DNA from: Henriciella mobilis
GTDB taxonomy: Bacteria > Pseudomonadota > Alphaproteobacteria > Caulobacterales > Hyphomonadaceae
Assembly (NCBI RefSeq): GCF_003576315.1
Contig: NZ_QWFZ01000006.1
Span: 62,001-126,000, forward strand
Direction of reading: 5' to 3'
DNA length: 64,000 nucleotides
Under the pieces are notes generated by a model. That model was not told the origin of the DNA, did not search any database, and was given only the letters and a program-made list of their open reading frames with translations. Position numbers and translations under genes: made by a program. Shown here piece after piece: positions 54,102-62,741 of this stretch. The first letter of the stretch is position 1. The number at the start of each line of letters is the position of its first letter.

Positions 54102-54398
54102 TCAGTCCTCGTGCGTGTCGCGCCACTGCTCCATGGCGAGCGAAATGGCGAAGGTCTCACGGTATTTCGGGCTGGAGGCCGGCCTCGGGGCACGGGCCGA
54201 TGTCAGCGCCATGATCTCGGCCAGCTTGTTGTGCGCAGCACCGGCCTGTCCGGCGCCGATATAGGCATGCAGCTCGACCAGTGCGGAGGAGAGCGGGTCA
54301 TGCGCTCGGATCACGAAGTATGGTTCGTCTTCTGCCAGTTTCTCGATGACGTCGAATTCGGACGGATTGGCTTTCGAGCCGATGGGCGCCTTGGACAT
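54102..54398 (-). CDS. Small hypothetical protein upstream of the DUF4169 gene
   Basis: The 98-residue protein reads SKAPIGSKANPSEFDVIEKL, then a central helix with DPLSSALVELHAYIGAGQAG and a Lys/Arg-rich end. No signal peptide or membrane segment. I do not recognise the family. It appears cotranscribed with the DUF4169 gene. Confidence 0.7.
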   Translation of the reverse strand: MSKAPIGSKANPSEFDVIEKLAEDEPYFVIRAHDPLSSALVELHAYIGAGQAGAAHNKLAEIMALTSARAPRPASSPKYRETFAISLAMEQWRDTHED

Positions 54399-54480
54399 GG
54401 GGATCAGCCTTTCGAATCAGGATGTTTGCTGACCGAAAGCCTAGATAGACTCGCGCGCGGCGTCACCTGAGGGGGATCAC

Positions 54481-56121
54481 TTAGTGCCCGCTGCCGAAGG
54501 CGCCGGTGCGGACCGAATAATCCACGGCGAGACCATAGTCCGGGTCATCGTCGCTATCGACCATGAGCTGGCCGGCCCGGTTGAGCAGCTTGTGGCAGTC
54601 GCGCGAGAGGTGACGCAGGCGCAGCGTCTTGCCGAGCGCTTCGTACTTCGCGGCCAGGTCCTCGATGGCCTGCAGGGCCGACTGGTCGACCACGCGCGAG
54701 CGCATGAAGTCGACGATGACAATGTCCGGGTCGGTCTCCGGGTGGAACAGCTCGGCAAAGCCGTCGGTCGAGCCGAAGAAGAGCGGGCCCTCGATCTCGT
54801 AGACATGCGCGCCGGGCGTGCGGATCGAGTCGCGCTCGATGATGCGGATGCGCCGCGCATTGCTCCAGGCATAGGCGAGCGCCGAGACGATCACGCCGAC
54901 GACGACGGCGGTGGCGAGGTCGTAGGCGACCGTCACGCCGGTCACCAGAACGATGACGAGCGCATCGGTCAGCGGAATGCGCGTCATGATGCGCAGGCTG
55001 TTCCATGCGAAGGTGCCGATCACGACCATGAACATGACCCCGACCAGCGCCGCCAGCGGAATCTGCTCGATGAGGCTGGAGCCGACCATGATGAAGGCAA
55101 GCAGGAAAAGCGCCGCCGACAGGCCGGACAGGCGTGTGCGCCCGCCCGATTTCACATTGATCATCGACTGGCCGATCATCGCGCAGCCGCCCATGCCGCC
55201 GAAGAAGCCGGTGACGAGGTTGGCGGTGCCCTGCGCGATGCATTCCTGGCTCGCGCCGCCGCGCCTGTTGGTCATCTCGCCGACCAGGTTCAGCGTCAGA
55301 AGGCTTTCGATGAGGCCGATGGCGGCCAGGATCAGCGCGTAGGGGAAGATGATTTCCAGCGTTTCGAGATTGAGCGGCACCATCGGAATGTGGAAGGCCG
55401 GCAATCCGCCCTCGATGGACGCCAGGTCACCCACGCGTGGCACTTCGAGGCCGAAAGCGATGACGATGCCGGCCACGATCGCGATGCCGGCCAGCGGAGC
55501 GGGTACGGCTTTGGTGAGCTTCGGCATGCCCCAGATGATTGCCATGGTCAGCGCGACGAGGCCGAGCATCAGGATAAGCGGCAGGCCCGTCATCCATTCC
55601 CCGCCCGCCATGCCATGGCCGGAGGCTTCGGCCGTGCCGGGCACCTGGAACTGGCTCAGCTGGGCCAGGAAGATCACGATGGCGAGGCCATTCACGAAAC
55701 CGAGCATCACCGGGTGTGGCACAAGCCGGATGAACTTGCCGAGCTTGAAGATGCCAGCGCCCAGCTGGAGGATGCCCATCAGAACGACCGTTGCGAACAG
55801 GTATTCCACGCCATGCTGGGCGACCAGCGACACCATGACGACGGCCAGCGCTCCGGTTGCCCCGGAGATCATGCCGGGCCGTCCGCCGATGGCCGCCGTG
55901 ATCAGCCCGACAATGAAGGCCGCATAGAGCCCGACAAGCGGGTGCACGCCAGCCACGAAGGCGAAGGCCACCGCTTCCGGCACGAGCGCCAGCGCCACGG
56001 TGAGACCCGCCAGCAGCTCGGTCTTGATCCGGCCGGGCGTGAACTTGGCGAGGTTCGCCTGCGAAAAATTCTGCGCGCCAAGGCGATCTGCAAAAGCAGC
56101 GAATGAGGATTTGCTTGTCAC
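54481..56121 (-). CDS. SulP-family inorganic anion transporter with STAS domain
   Basis: The 546-residue protein has about 11-14 membrane segments beginning LKTELLAGL-type (IKTELLAGLTVALALVPEAV) and the conserved SulP region FFGGMGGCAMIGQSMINVKS. It ends in a STAS domain (VYEIEGPLFFGSTDGFAELF, VDQSALQAIEDLAAKYEALG). Relatives move sulfate, bicarbonate or other anions. The STAS domain regulates transport. It follows the SDR gene on the same strand after a 113-bp gap. Confidence 0.9.
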   Translation of the reverse strand: MTSKSSFAAFADRLGAQNFSQANLAKFTPGRIKTELLAGLTVALALVPEAVAFAFVAGVHPLVGLYAAFIVGLITAAIGGRPGMISGATGALAVVMVSLVAQHGVEYLFATVVLMGILQLGAGIFKLGKFIRLVPHPVMLGFVNGLAIVIFLAQLSQFQVPGTAEASGHGMAGGEWMTGLPLILMLGLVALTMAIIWGMPKLTKAVPAPLAGIAIVAGIVIAFGLEVPRVGDLASIEGGLPAFHIPMVPLNLETLEIIFPYALILAAIGLIESLLTLNLVGEMTNRRGGASQECIAQGTANLVTGFFGGMGGCAMIGQSMINVKSGGRTRLSGLSAALFLLAFIMVGSSLIEQIPLAALVGVMFMVVIGTFAWNSLRIMTRIPLTDALVIVLVTGVTVAYDLATAVVVGVIVSALAYAWSNARRIRIIERDSIRTPGAHVYEIEGPLFFGSTDGFAELFHPETDPDIVIVDFMRSRVVDQSALQAIEDLAAKYEALGKTLRLRHLSRDCHKLLNRAGQLMVDSDDDPDYGLAVDYSVRTGAFGSGH

Positions 56122-56234
56122 GGGGAGGGCTTCAGTCTGCTGAGAGGATAATTGATTGAGCCGCTATGGCGGTCTTCATGCTGCGGTGCAACACGAGGAC
56201 CGCCAAAATGACTGAATTTTCTTTCTGGTGCCGC

Positions 56235-57044
56235 CTAACTAGAGGCGACGATGCCGCCGTCACACGGAATGGTGTGGCCGGAAATGTAGGCGCCGGCACG
56301 GGACGACAGGAACATGGCAAGGCCGGCAATATCCTGCGGTGTGCCCACGCGTCCCGAGGGATTGCGCTCTGCGACGGAATCCCAGTCGACGCCTTCGGTC
56401 TTGCCGCCAAAGCCGACCCCGGTCGACAGCATCCAGGTCGGGAAGGGACCGGGCGCAATGCCGTTGACGAGGATATGCTCGCCGACATGCTGGGCCGCCA
56501 TGAAGCGGGTGAGGTGGATCACCGCCGCCTTGGACGTGCCATAGGCATAGCCGCTGAAGGGCGAGGTGTGCATGCCGTCGATCGAGGCGATGTTGATCAC
56601 GCGGGCCGGGTCGTCTGCGCTGGCGGATTTGCGCAGGAGCGGGACCAGTTTCTGGAACAGGAAGAAGATGCCTTTGACATTCACGTCCATCACCTTGTCC
56701 CAGCCGCTTTCCGGGAACTCTTCCAGCGTCGCGCCCCAGGCGACGCCTGCATTGTTGATCAGGACATCGACCTTGTCCTCGCGCTTGGCGATCTCGTCGG
56801 CCAGGTGCTGGATGCCGACCATTTGCCCGACATCTGACGGGATCGCATAGATCTCGCCGCCATACTCGCCCTTGAGACGTTCGACGGTTTCCTCGCAGGC
56901 CTTCTCCTTTCGCGAGGAGATGATCACCTTCGCACCATTGGCGAGGTATCCGGCCGCGAGCATCTCACCGATCCCCCGCGATCCGCCCGTGATGACGACT
57001 GTCTTGCCCCTCACCGAGAAGAGATTGCTGAAATCATTGCTCAT
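56235..57044 (-). CDS. SDR-family oxidoreductase
   Basis: The 269-residue classical SDR binds NAD(P) through TGGSRGIG (residues 19-26) and has NNAG, an Asn in the MDVNVKG helix, and the catalytic Ser (NIASIDG) with Y-x3-K (YAYGTSKAA). The acidic or basic cofactor position SSRKEKA suggests NADPH. The C-terminus has HTIPCDGGIVASS. Substrate unknown. Confidence 0.92.
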   Translation of the reverse strand: MSNDFSNLFSVRGKTVVITGGSRGIGEMLAAGYLANGAKVIISSRKEKACEETVERLKGEYGGEIYAIPSDVGQMVGIQHLADEIAKREDKVDVLINNAGVAWGATLEEFPESGWDKVMDVNVKGIFFLFQKLVPLLRKSASADDPARVINIASIDGMHTSPFSGYAYGTSKAAVIHLTRFMAAQHVGEHILVNGIAPGPFPTWMLSTGVGFGGKTEGVDWDSVAERNPSGRVGTPQDIAGLAMFLSSRAGAYISGHTIPCDGGIVASS

Positions 57045-57156
57045 GGCGCGTCCTCCGCTTTTGTTTCACTGGTGAAGCGTTTAGGCGGTGCGGTGACGCA
57101 TGGGCAACCCAAAAAATTTTCGCGGACGATCAGCAGGACTGAGGTTCAAGGGACGG

Positions 57157-57618
57157 CTAATCCTTCTCCTCGATCCAGAAGATGAAGCCGGTTGTTTCAT
57201 TGAAGGCGATGATGCCGGTATCGAATGTGGAGTCCGTTAGCCCGATCCACATCCAGGCATTATCGGGCGTGAAGGCAGGCGTGTGCGCCTCGAAATCGCT
57301 GTGGCGCGAATTGGACCAGAACTGCGCGTCCGGTCCCAGCTCGCCGAGCATGGCATCCATTTCGCGGGCAAGGCCTTCGCGGTAGCGGCGCTCGCCATAG
57401 GCCAGCGACTCCTTCTGCACATAGGCCAGAACGCGCGCGGCTGTCCGGCGGCTGATCTGGAAGAAATCCTCAATGGACTGCGGCGAGTAGCCAGCCTTGC
57501 GGGCGATTTCCACCACACGCTCTGACGGGCCTACGGCGCCGATATCGCCCAGCCAGCAGCTGACCGCGCTCTGACGTTTGTTTCGAAATTTCTTGGCGAA
57601 TGCGGCAAGCTGCTTCAT
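57157..57618 (-). CDS. Third protein of the ccdAB operon, unknown
   Basis: The ATG at 57618 begins seven bases after the ccdB stop; the AGGG of the stop region serves as ribosome site. The 153-residue protein starts MKQLAAFAKKFRNKRQSAVS. A possible HTH-like helix pair (YSPQSIEDFFQISRRTAARV) is followed by a helix and a beta-rich C-terminus (MWIGLTDSTFDTGIIAFNET). I recognise no family. Its tight spacing argues for cotranslation with the toxin, so it may be an accessory to the toxin-antitoxin pair. Confidence 0.65.
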   Translation of the reverse strand: MKQLAAFAKKFRNKRQSAVSCWLGDIGAVGPSERVVEIARKAGYSPQSIEDFFQISRRTAARVLAYVQKESLAYGERRYREGLAREMDAMLGELGPDAQFWSNSRHSDFEAHTPAFTPDNAWMWIGLTDSTFDTGIIAFNETTGFIFWIEEKD

Positions 57619-57625
57619 CCGGGCC

Positions 57626-57922
57626 CTAGGTCCCGAAGAAGAGTCGGGAGAGCGCGCGCTGAATGGCGTACTCATCATCGAGCAATGAGCCAATCTGTGT
57701 TTCGAGCGCCCTTGCCCTGATGCTTGCCATCAGATGGATGCCAACAAGGAAGGCCTCGCCGTTCAGATTGACGCGAGGCGTTATGACCTCGATCGGCTTG
57801 GCGGCTGAGGCTGGATAAAGCGGCGCGGCGAGGACAAAGTCGCCTGTGTCGATTCCGGGGTATTGAAGGACCACGACGGGCGGGCGCCCCTCACCGATAT
57901 GGAAAACGGCCAGGTGGCTCAA
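57626..57922 (-). CDS. ccdB: CcdB-family gyrase toxin
   Basis: The 98-residue protein matches CcdB in length and pattern: an N-terminal strand, VVLQYPGIDTGDFVLAAPLY, then ITPRVNLNGEAFLVGIHLMA and the final helix. E. coli CcdB poisons DNA gyrase through its last residues W99-G100-I101; here the end reads F-G-T. It starts at TTG in TTGA, which overlaps the antitoxin stop by three bases, so it is translationally coupled to ccdA. Confidence 0.85.
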   Translation of the reverse strand: MSHLAVFHIGEGRPPVVVLQYPGIDTGDFVLAAPLYPASAAKPIEVITPRVNLNGEAFLVGIHLMASIRARALETQIGSLLDDEYAIQRALSRLFFGT

Positions 57923-58338
57923 AAGGCCCGCAGCCCATCGGACCAGAGCCCTTCGCGGTCCACGAGGTCATTCCAGCTCTCGATCGCTTCCCGATTTTCT
58001 TCGGAGAAGCGTTTCATGCGCTCGGTTTTGACCGCCCGCTCGACCGCGGCGCGGGCGATTTCGGCGGGGTCGAGGCCGTAGGACGCGGCTTCTTCGAGGA
58101 GGGCGGGATGGAGATCTAGCGTATCCCGCCCAAAGGTGGCGCGATCTTCCGCCATTCCCCGAGCTCGGCTCGACAGGACCTTTTCGACAGCAGCATGCGC
58201 TGATGCCCGCAGACTGCCTGTCGCTCCCGACATGAAACTATATAGCGTTGTCGGTGCAAGGCCGGCGCTCTCTGCGATTCCCGAAACCGGCTGTTTCGAG
58301 GCCCTAATGGCGTCGCGAAGGTTCTCCGGAGACATCAT
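57919..58338 (-). CDS. ccdA: CcdA-family antitoxin with extra N-terminal HTH
   Basis: The 139-residue protein (138 if the second ATG is used) joins two domains. The C-terminal half (about 70-139) is a CcdA: the ribbon-helix-helix DTLDLHPALLEEAASYGLDP and the toxin-binding tail FSEENREAIESWNDLVDREG. An added HTH about residues 14-42 reads KQPVSGIAESAGLAPTTLYS, like Cro/CI regulators. Canonical CcdA has about 72 residues and only the RHH domain. It neutralises CcdB and should repress the operon by binding 58331-58371. Confidence 0.82.
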   Translation of the reverse strand: MMSPENLRDAIRASKQPVSGIAESAGLAPTTLYSFMSGATGSLRASAHAAVEKVLSSRARGMAEDRATFGRDTLDLHPALLEEAASYGLDPAEIARAAVERAVKTERMKRFSEENREAIESWNDLVDREGLWSDGLRAF

Positions 58339-58371
58339 CTACGGAAATTACGTAATCTCGTAGATGATGTC
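58331..58371. promoter_or_regulatory. Nested palindromic operator of the ccdA-ccdB operon
   Basis: GACATCATCTACG (58331-58343) and CGTAGATGATGTC (58359-58371) are perfect 13-bp arms. Inside the 15-bp spacer is a second palindrome, ATTACGTAAT (58347-58356). The left arm contains the ccdA start ATGATG, so repressor binding would cover the start codon. No ribosome site is seen, so the mRNA may be leaderless. Two symmetric elements suit a regulator with two DNA-binding domains. Confidence 0.75.
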
Positions 58372-58380
58372 AAACTGAAA

Positions 58381-59790
58381 TCACCCCGGCGAGATCATCT
58401 TCGACGGGTCGACAATCGCGTCGAAATCCTCTTCGGGGATGCCGTCCTTGATGGCTTCTTCCTTCAGCGTTGTGCCGTTCTTGTGGGCGGTCTTGGCGAT
58501 CTTGGCGGCGCGGTCATAGCCGTACTTTTCCTTCAGCGGCGTGACCAGCATCAGTGAGTTCTTGAGGCCTCGCTCGATATTGTCGAGGCGCGGTTCGATG
58601 CCGACGACGCAATTGTCGGTGAAGCTGACGGCAGCGTCTGCGAGCAGGCGGACCGACTGCAGGAAATTGTAGGCCATCATCGGGTTGAAGACGTTGAGCT
58701 CGAAATGGCCCTGTGAGCCTGCAAACCCAATAGCGGCATTGTTGCCGTGGATGTGGGCGCAGACCTGCGTGAGCGCCTCGCACTGGGTCGGGTTGACCTT
58801 GCCCGGCATGATCGAGCTGCCTGGCTCGTTTTCCGGCAGGGCCAGCTCTCCAAGTCCGGAGCGCGGGCCGGAGCCGAGGAAACGGATATCGTTCGCGATC
58901 TTGAAGCAGGACATGGCGACCGTCGCGATGGCGCCATGCGTGAAGACCATGGCGTCATGGGCGGCCAGCGCCTCGAACTTGTTCGGCGCGGTCTTGAAAT
59001 CGAGGCCCGTGATCGCGGCAATCTTCTTCGCCACCAGGTCGTCGAAGCCGACCGGCGAGGCGAGGCCCGTGCCGACCGCCGTGCCGCCCTGGGCCAGCTC
59101 CATCAGCTTCGGCAGGGTCAGTTCGATCCGCTCGATGCCATTGGCGAGCTGCTGGGCATAGCCGGAGAATTCCTGGCCGAGCGTGACCGGCGTTGCGTCC
59201 TGGGTGTGGGTGCGGCCGATCTTGATGATGTCGGCCCATGCCTTCGCCTTCTGGTCGAGCGCGCCGTGCAGCTTCTTCAGGGCCGGAACCAGCCGGTGGG
59301 TGACCTCTTCGGCGCAGGCAATGTGCATCGCGGTCGGGAACGTATCGTTCGAGCTTTGCGACATGTTGCAGTGATCGTTCGGGTGCACCGGCTTCTTGGT
59401 GCCAAGCTCTCCGCCGAGGATCTCGATGGCGCGATTGGAGATCACCTCATTGGCGTTCATGTTCGACTGGGTGCCCGAGCCCGTCTGCCAGACCACCAGC
59501 GGGAAGTGGTCGGTCAGCTTGCCTTCGATAACTTCCTCGGCGGCCTGGATGATCGCTTCGCCAAGCTTCGGGTCGAGCTTGCCGAGTTCCATGTTCGCCT
59601 GGGCGGCGGCCTTCTTGACGATGCCGAGCGCGCGGACGACGGGCTCGGGCTGCTTTTCCCAGCCGATCTTGAAGTTGCCAAGCGAGCGCTCAGCCTGCGC
59701 ACCCCAATACTTGTCGCCCGCGACCTCGATCTCGCCCATCGTGTCGGTTTCAATGCGAGGCTTCGGCTCCTTGTCGCCAAAAATGCCCAT
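58381..59790 (-). CDS. fumC: Class II fumarate hydratase
   Basis: The 469-residue protein carries the superfamily signature [17 protein letters not shown] with the flexible catalytic loop. [32 protein letters not shown] and [20 protein letters not shown] are the other conserved blocks. It interconverts fumarate and malate in the TCA cycle, iron-independent. Its stop lies ten bases beyond the ccd operator, so the toxin operon sits directly after it. Confidence 0.95.
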   Translation of the reverse strand: MGIFGDKEPKPRIETDTMGEIEVAGDKYWGAQAERSLGNFKIGWEKQPEPVVRALGIVKKAAAQANMELGKLDPKLGEAIIQAAEEVIEGKLTDHFPLVVWQTGSGTQSNMNANEVISNRAIEILGGELGTKKPVHPNDHCNMSQSSNDTFPTAMHIACAEEVTHRLVPALKKLHGALDQKAKAWADIIKIGRTHTQDATPVTLGQEFSGYAQQLANGIERIELTLPKLMELAQGGTAVGTGLASPVGFDDLVAKKIAAITGLDFKTAPNKFEALAAHDAMVFTHGAIATVAMSCFKIANDIRFLGSGPRSGLGELALPENEPGSSIMPGKVNPTQCEALTQVCAHIHGNNAAIGFAGSQGHFELNVFNPMMAYNFLQSVRLLADAAVSFTDNCVVGIEPRLDNIERGLKNSLMLVTPLKEKYGYDRAAKIAKTAHKNGTTLKEEAIKDGIPEEDFDAIVDPSKMISPG

Positions 59791-59882
59791 TGGTCGGCTC
59801 CTTCATGTTCGGTAGAATTCGTTTCTTGTGCGCGCTTTAGCATGCGGGCAGAGCAGCGCAAATGCGGCCTTTGCGCGGTCGC

Positions 59883-60311
59883 CTATTCGTCGACGACAGG
59901 CACTTCCACCCGGACCAGTACGCGCACATGGTCGGCAAGCGCCAGGTTCGGCGCTTCGCGCGTTTCCTTGGCGATGCGGCTGTCGTAAATGTCGTAATTG
60001 CTGACAATGGCGTGCTCGACCGTCGAGGTGCGGGCATAGGCGATCTGGTCCCCGGCCTGCTGCGCAAAGGCGATGATCTCGAGGCTCGCGCCATCGCAAT
60101 CGGTCCCGATCCGGTCGACCACGCTGAACAGGGCCTGTTCGGCCTCTTCGGTTAGCATCGCGCTGTCCGGGGCAAAGGCGAGATCGGCCTCGGCGCAGGT
60201 CTCCATGACGGTGTCGCCCGTCTCGTAGCCCGTGATGTCACCGGACGGCCCGCAGGCACCCAGCCAGGCTGCCATGGCAAGTGTGAGCGCTGCTGCGCGC
60301 AAAGGATACAT
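59883..60311 (-). CDS. Small lipoprotein with OmpA-like C-terminal region
   Basis: GGAGG precedes the ATG at 60311, giving 142 residues. The lipoprotein signal is LRAAALTLAMAAWLGACGPS. The mature part holds a single short domain, LTEEAEQALFSVVDRIGTDC, then ASLEIIAFAQQAGDQIAYAR and a tail; the pattern is a loose match to OmpA peptidoglycan-binding domains. It diverges from hemH with overlapping upstream regions. Confidence 0.65.
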   Translation of the reverse strand: MYPLRAAALTLAMAAWLGACGPSGDITGYETGDTVMETCAEADLAFAPDSAMLTEEAEQALFSVVDRIGTDCDGASLEIIAFAQQAGDQIAYARTSTVEHAIVSNYDIYDSRIAKETREAPNLALADHVRVLVRVEVPVVDE

Positions 60312-60436
60312 ACCGCCTCCGGGGTTTGCTGGCTTCCGCTTGTCGCAGCAATTCGCCGCCATGTGCAAGAGCCGCAGCCCTTCTCCCTTGTCTCGTGCCC
60401 GCACGCTCTATCTATTGGGCGGAACCAGCCGACAGG

Positions 60437-61507
60437 ATGACAGATACTATGCCGGACGCGAGCGACAATATGGGCGGAAGCGTGCCCGTTCATGCCCCGA
60501 ATGGTCACCCGGCCGTATCCGGAGGCAAGACGGGCGTGCTGCTTGTCAATCTCGGCACGCCGGATGGCACCGATTACGCGTCGATGCGCCGCTACCTGTC
60601 GGAATTCCTGTCCGACCGCCGCGTGATCGAACTCAACCCGCTTCTCTGGCAGCCGATCCTGCAAGGCCCGATCCTGACCTTTCGCCCATCCAAATCGGGT
60701 GCAGCCTACAAGAAGATCTGGATGGAGGATGGCTCGCCGCTGCTGGTCTATACCCGCGCTCAGGCGAAGAAGCTTGCCGAGCGGATCGGCAGCGAGCAGC
60801 TGCTTGTCGACTTCGCCATGAATTACGGCAATCCCTCCATCGCCTCCAAGGTCGACCGGCTGGTGCGCGAGGGCTGTACGCGGATCATGGTGCTGGCGCT
60901 CTATCCGCAATACTCGGCCACGACGACGGCCAGTGTCTATGACCGCACCTTCGATGCCTTGAAGAAACTGCGCTGGCAGCCGGCCCTGCGCACAGCCGAC
61001 GCGTTCCATGACCATCCGGCTTACATCAAGGCGCTGGCTGGCTCGATCAAGGATCACCTGGACGGGCTCGACTTTACGCCAGACCGGGTGCTGATGAGCT
61101 ATCATGGCATCCCGAAATCCTATTTCGACAAGGGCGACCCGTATCATTGCCACTGCCACAAGACGACGCGCCTGGTCGCCGAGGCGCTGGGCTGGGAAGA
61201 CGGGTTCGCGATGACAACCTTCCAGAGCCGGTTCGGCCCGCAGGCCTGGCTCCAGCCCTATACCGACAAGACGCTGGAAGCGCTGCCGGAAGAGGGCGTG
61301 AAGAAACTCGTCGTAGTCTCTCCGGCCTTCATTTCGGACTGCCTGGAAACGCTCGAAGAGATCGCCATGGAAGGCCGCGACCAGTTCATGGAGGCTGGCG
61401 GGACGCACTATTCGATCGTGCCGTGCCTGAATGACAGCGAGCGGGCGATCGACTTGCTGGAAACGCTGGTCAAGCAGCAGCTGGCCGGGTGGATCGACCA
61501 GGCCTGA
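60437..61507 (+). CDS. hemH: Ferrochelatase
   Basis: From the ATG at 60437 there are 356 residues; an ATG at 60449 is the alternative. The family blocks are VLLVNLGTPDG, VLALYPQYSATTTASVYD and the catalytic His in LMSYHGIPKSYFDKGDPYH. CHCHKTT and SPAFISDCLETLEEIAMEG complete it. It inserts Fe(II) into protoporphyrin IX to form haem. Its N-terminal extension of about 25 residues is longer than in E. coli. Confidence 0.95.
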   Translation: MTDTMPDASDNMGGSVPVHAPNGHPAVSGGKTGVLLVNLGTPDGTDYASMRRYLSEFLSDRRVIELNPLLWQPILQGPILTFRPSKSGAAYKKIWMEDGSPLLVYTRAQAKKLAERIGSEQLLVDFAMNYGNPSIASKVDRLVREGCTRIMVLALYPQYSATTTASVYDRTFDALKKLRWQPALRTADAFHDHPAYIKALAGSIKDHLDGLDFTPDRVLMSYHGIPKSYFDKGDPYHCHCHKTTRLVAEALGWEDGFAMTTFQSRFGPQAWLQPYTDKTLEALPEEGVKKLVVVSPAFISDCLETLEEIAMEGRDQFMEAGGTHYSIVPCLNDSERAIDLLETLVKQQLAGWIDQA

Positions 61508-61555
61508 ACGGCGCGGGAGGTTCCGGCACAACGCGCCTTGCGCTAGGATGACAGC

Positions 61556-61870
61556 ATGGACGCCTATTTCGAAACCATCGCGCAGACGCCGGTCCTGATC
61601 ACGCTCGCCGCCGTGGCGCTGGTCGCCTACTGGTTCGGCAAAGCTTCGGGCGGGCCTGCGCCGGACAGGGCGCAGGAGCAGGCTGACATCGCCCGGGCCA
61701 CCCGATCGCTGACAGCAAACCAGAAGATGCAGATCGACGCGGCGATCGATGCGCGCAGGAAAATCGAGGCGATCCGCATCATGCGAGGGGCCACCGGCCT
61801 CGGCCTCAAGCAGTCCAAGGAAGCCGTGGACGCCCGTATCCGCGAACGCGACCTGACAGACAAGGCCTGA
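61556..61870 (+). CDS. Membrane protein with ribosomal L7/L12-like C-terminal domain
   Basis: The 104-residue protein has one N-terminal membrane helix (about 11-29, LITLAAVALVAYWFGK). A short linker leads to a C-terminal domain, RRKIEAIRIMRGATGLGLKQ then SKEAVDARI, that strongly resembles the factor-binding domain of L7/L12. Such standalone copies exist in proteobacteria, function unknown. It lies seven bases before the RusA-like gene, suggesting an operon. Confidence 0.75.
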   Translation: MDAYFETIAQTPVLITLAAVALVAYWFGKASGGPAPDRAQEQADIARATRSLTANQKMQIDAAIDARRKIEAIRIMRGATGLGLKQSKEAVDARIRERDLTDKA

Positions 61871-61877
61871 GGCGGAT

Positions 61878-62234
61878 TTGGACGGCTGGATCAAGAACGG
61901 CAAGGTTCGCGCGCGCATCACTGAGGATGGCGCGCTGGAGGTGCGCTGTTTCGGCCTGACGACGCAGGCGAAATACTACAAGCCGCTGCTGAAGGAGTTC
62001 TTCCGTAAGGACTTCACCCCGCTGCGCCCGGGCTATGGCGACTATGCCGTCCACATCGTCATGGAATATACCGGCGATCCGCCCTGGATGGATCTGGACA
62101 ATCTCGCCAAGGCGCTGCTCGACAGCGTGACGGGCAATGCCTTTGCCGACGACCACCAGGTTGCCCGCCTGCTGGTCGAGCGCCGCGTCGGCGATCGCGA
62201 GGGCATCTATATGCGCGTCGAAGCAATGGATTGA
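61878..62234 (+). CDS. RusA-like Holliday-junction/endodeoxyribonuclease family protein
   Basis: The 118-residue protein begins at TTG eight bases after the previous stop. The RusA catalytic acids are visible in MDLDNLAKALLDSVTG (D-x-D-N-x-x-K) and the later D-D of NAFADDHQVARLLVER. RusA resolves Holliday junctions. RusA genes are often of phage origin, but no other phage gene is near. RGD-independent N-terminal strand VRARITEDGALEVRCFGL. Confidence 0.8.
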   Translation: MDGWIKNGKVRARITEDGALEVRCFGLTTQAKYYKPLLKEFFRKDFTPLRPGYGDYAVHIVMEYTGDPPWMDLDNLAKALLDSVTGNAFADDHQVARLLVERRVGDREGIYMRVEAMD

Positions 62235-62318
62235 ATTTACGGCTCTTTCTGAAAGTTCTGGAAAGGCGGCTGCGAAAGACTATCCTGCGTTACGACAAAT
62301 AAGGGGAGGGCTTTCGCC

Positions 62319-62741
62319 ATGTCGTCGACAGAGCCAGTTATGATCTCTCAGGAAATGATGTACCTGTTCGGATCGGTCGTGATCCTGCTGGTTGTCCTGT
62401 TCGTGCAGTCGGTAACGACGGTTCTTGCCAACGGATTGCGATGGGGGCTCGGCCCGCGCGACGTGCCCGCCAAGGACGATCTTTTTGCCGGCCGGGCCAA
62501 GCGGACCGTGCAGAACCATATGGAAGGGCTCGCCCTGTTCGGGTTTGCCATCCTCATCATTGAGATGAGCGGCCTGAACTCCGACCTTAGCAAAACCGGC
62601 GCAGCGCTGTTCTTCTGGGCACGCCTCGCCTATGCGCCGGCCTACCTTCTCGGCATTCCAACCGTCCGCACCCTGATCTGGGCCGTCTCGCTCGTCGGTA
62701 TCCTGATCGAGCTCTATGTGATCGCAGCAACGGGCCTTTAG
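62319..62741 (+). CDS. MAPEG-family membrane protein
   Basis: The 140-residue protein has four predicted membrane helices. The MAPEG signature is in RAKRTVQNHMEGLALFGFAI. Relatives are glutathione-dependent enzymes of eicosanoid or lipid metabolism and detoxification. GGGGAGGG lies a little upstream of the ATG. Its stop overlaps the SET gene stop by four bases. Confidence 0.88.
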   Translation: MSSTEPVMISQEMMYLFGSVVILLVVLFVQSVTTVLANGLRWGLGPRDVPAKDDLFAGRAKRTVQNHMEGLALFGFAILIIEMSGLNSDLSKTGAALFFWARLAYAPAYLLGIPTVRTLIWAVSLVGILIELYVIAATGL

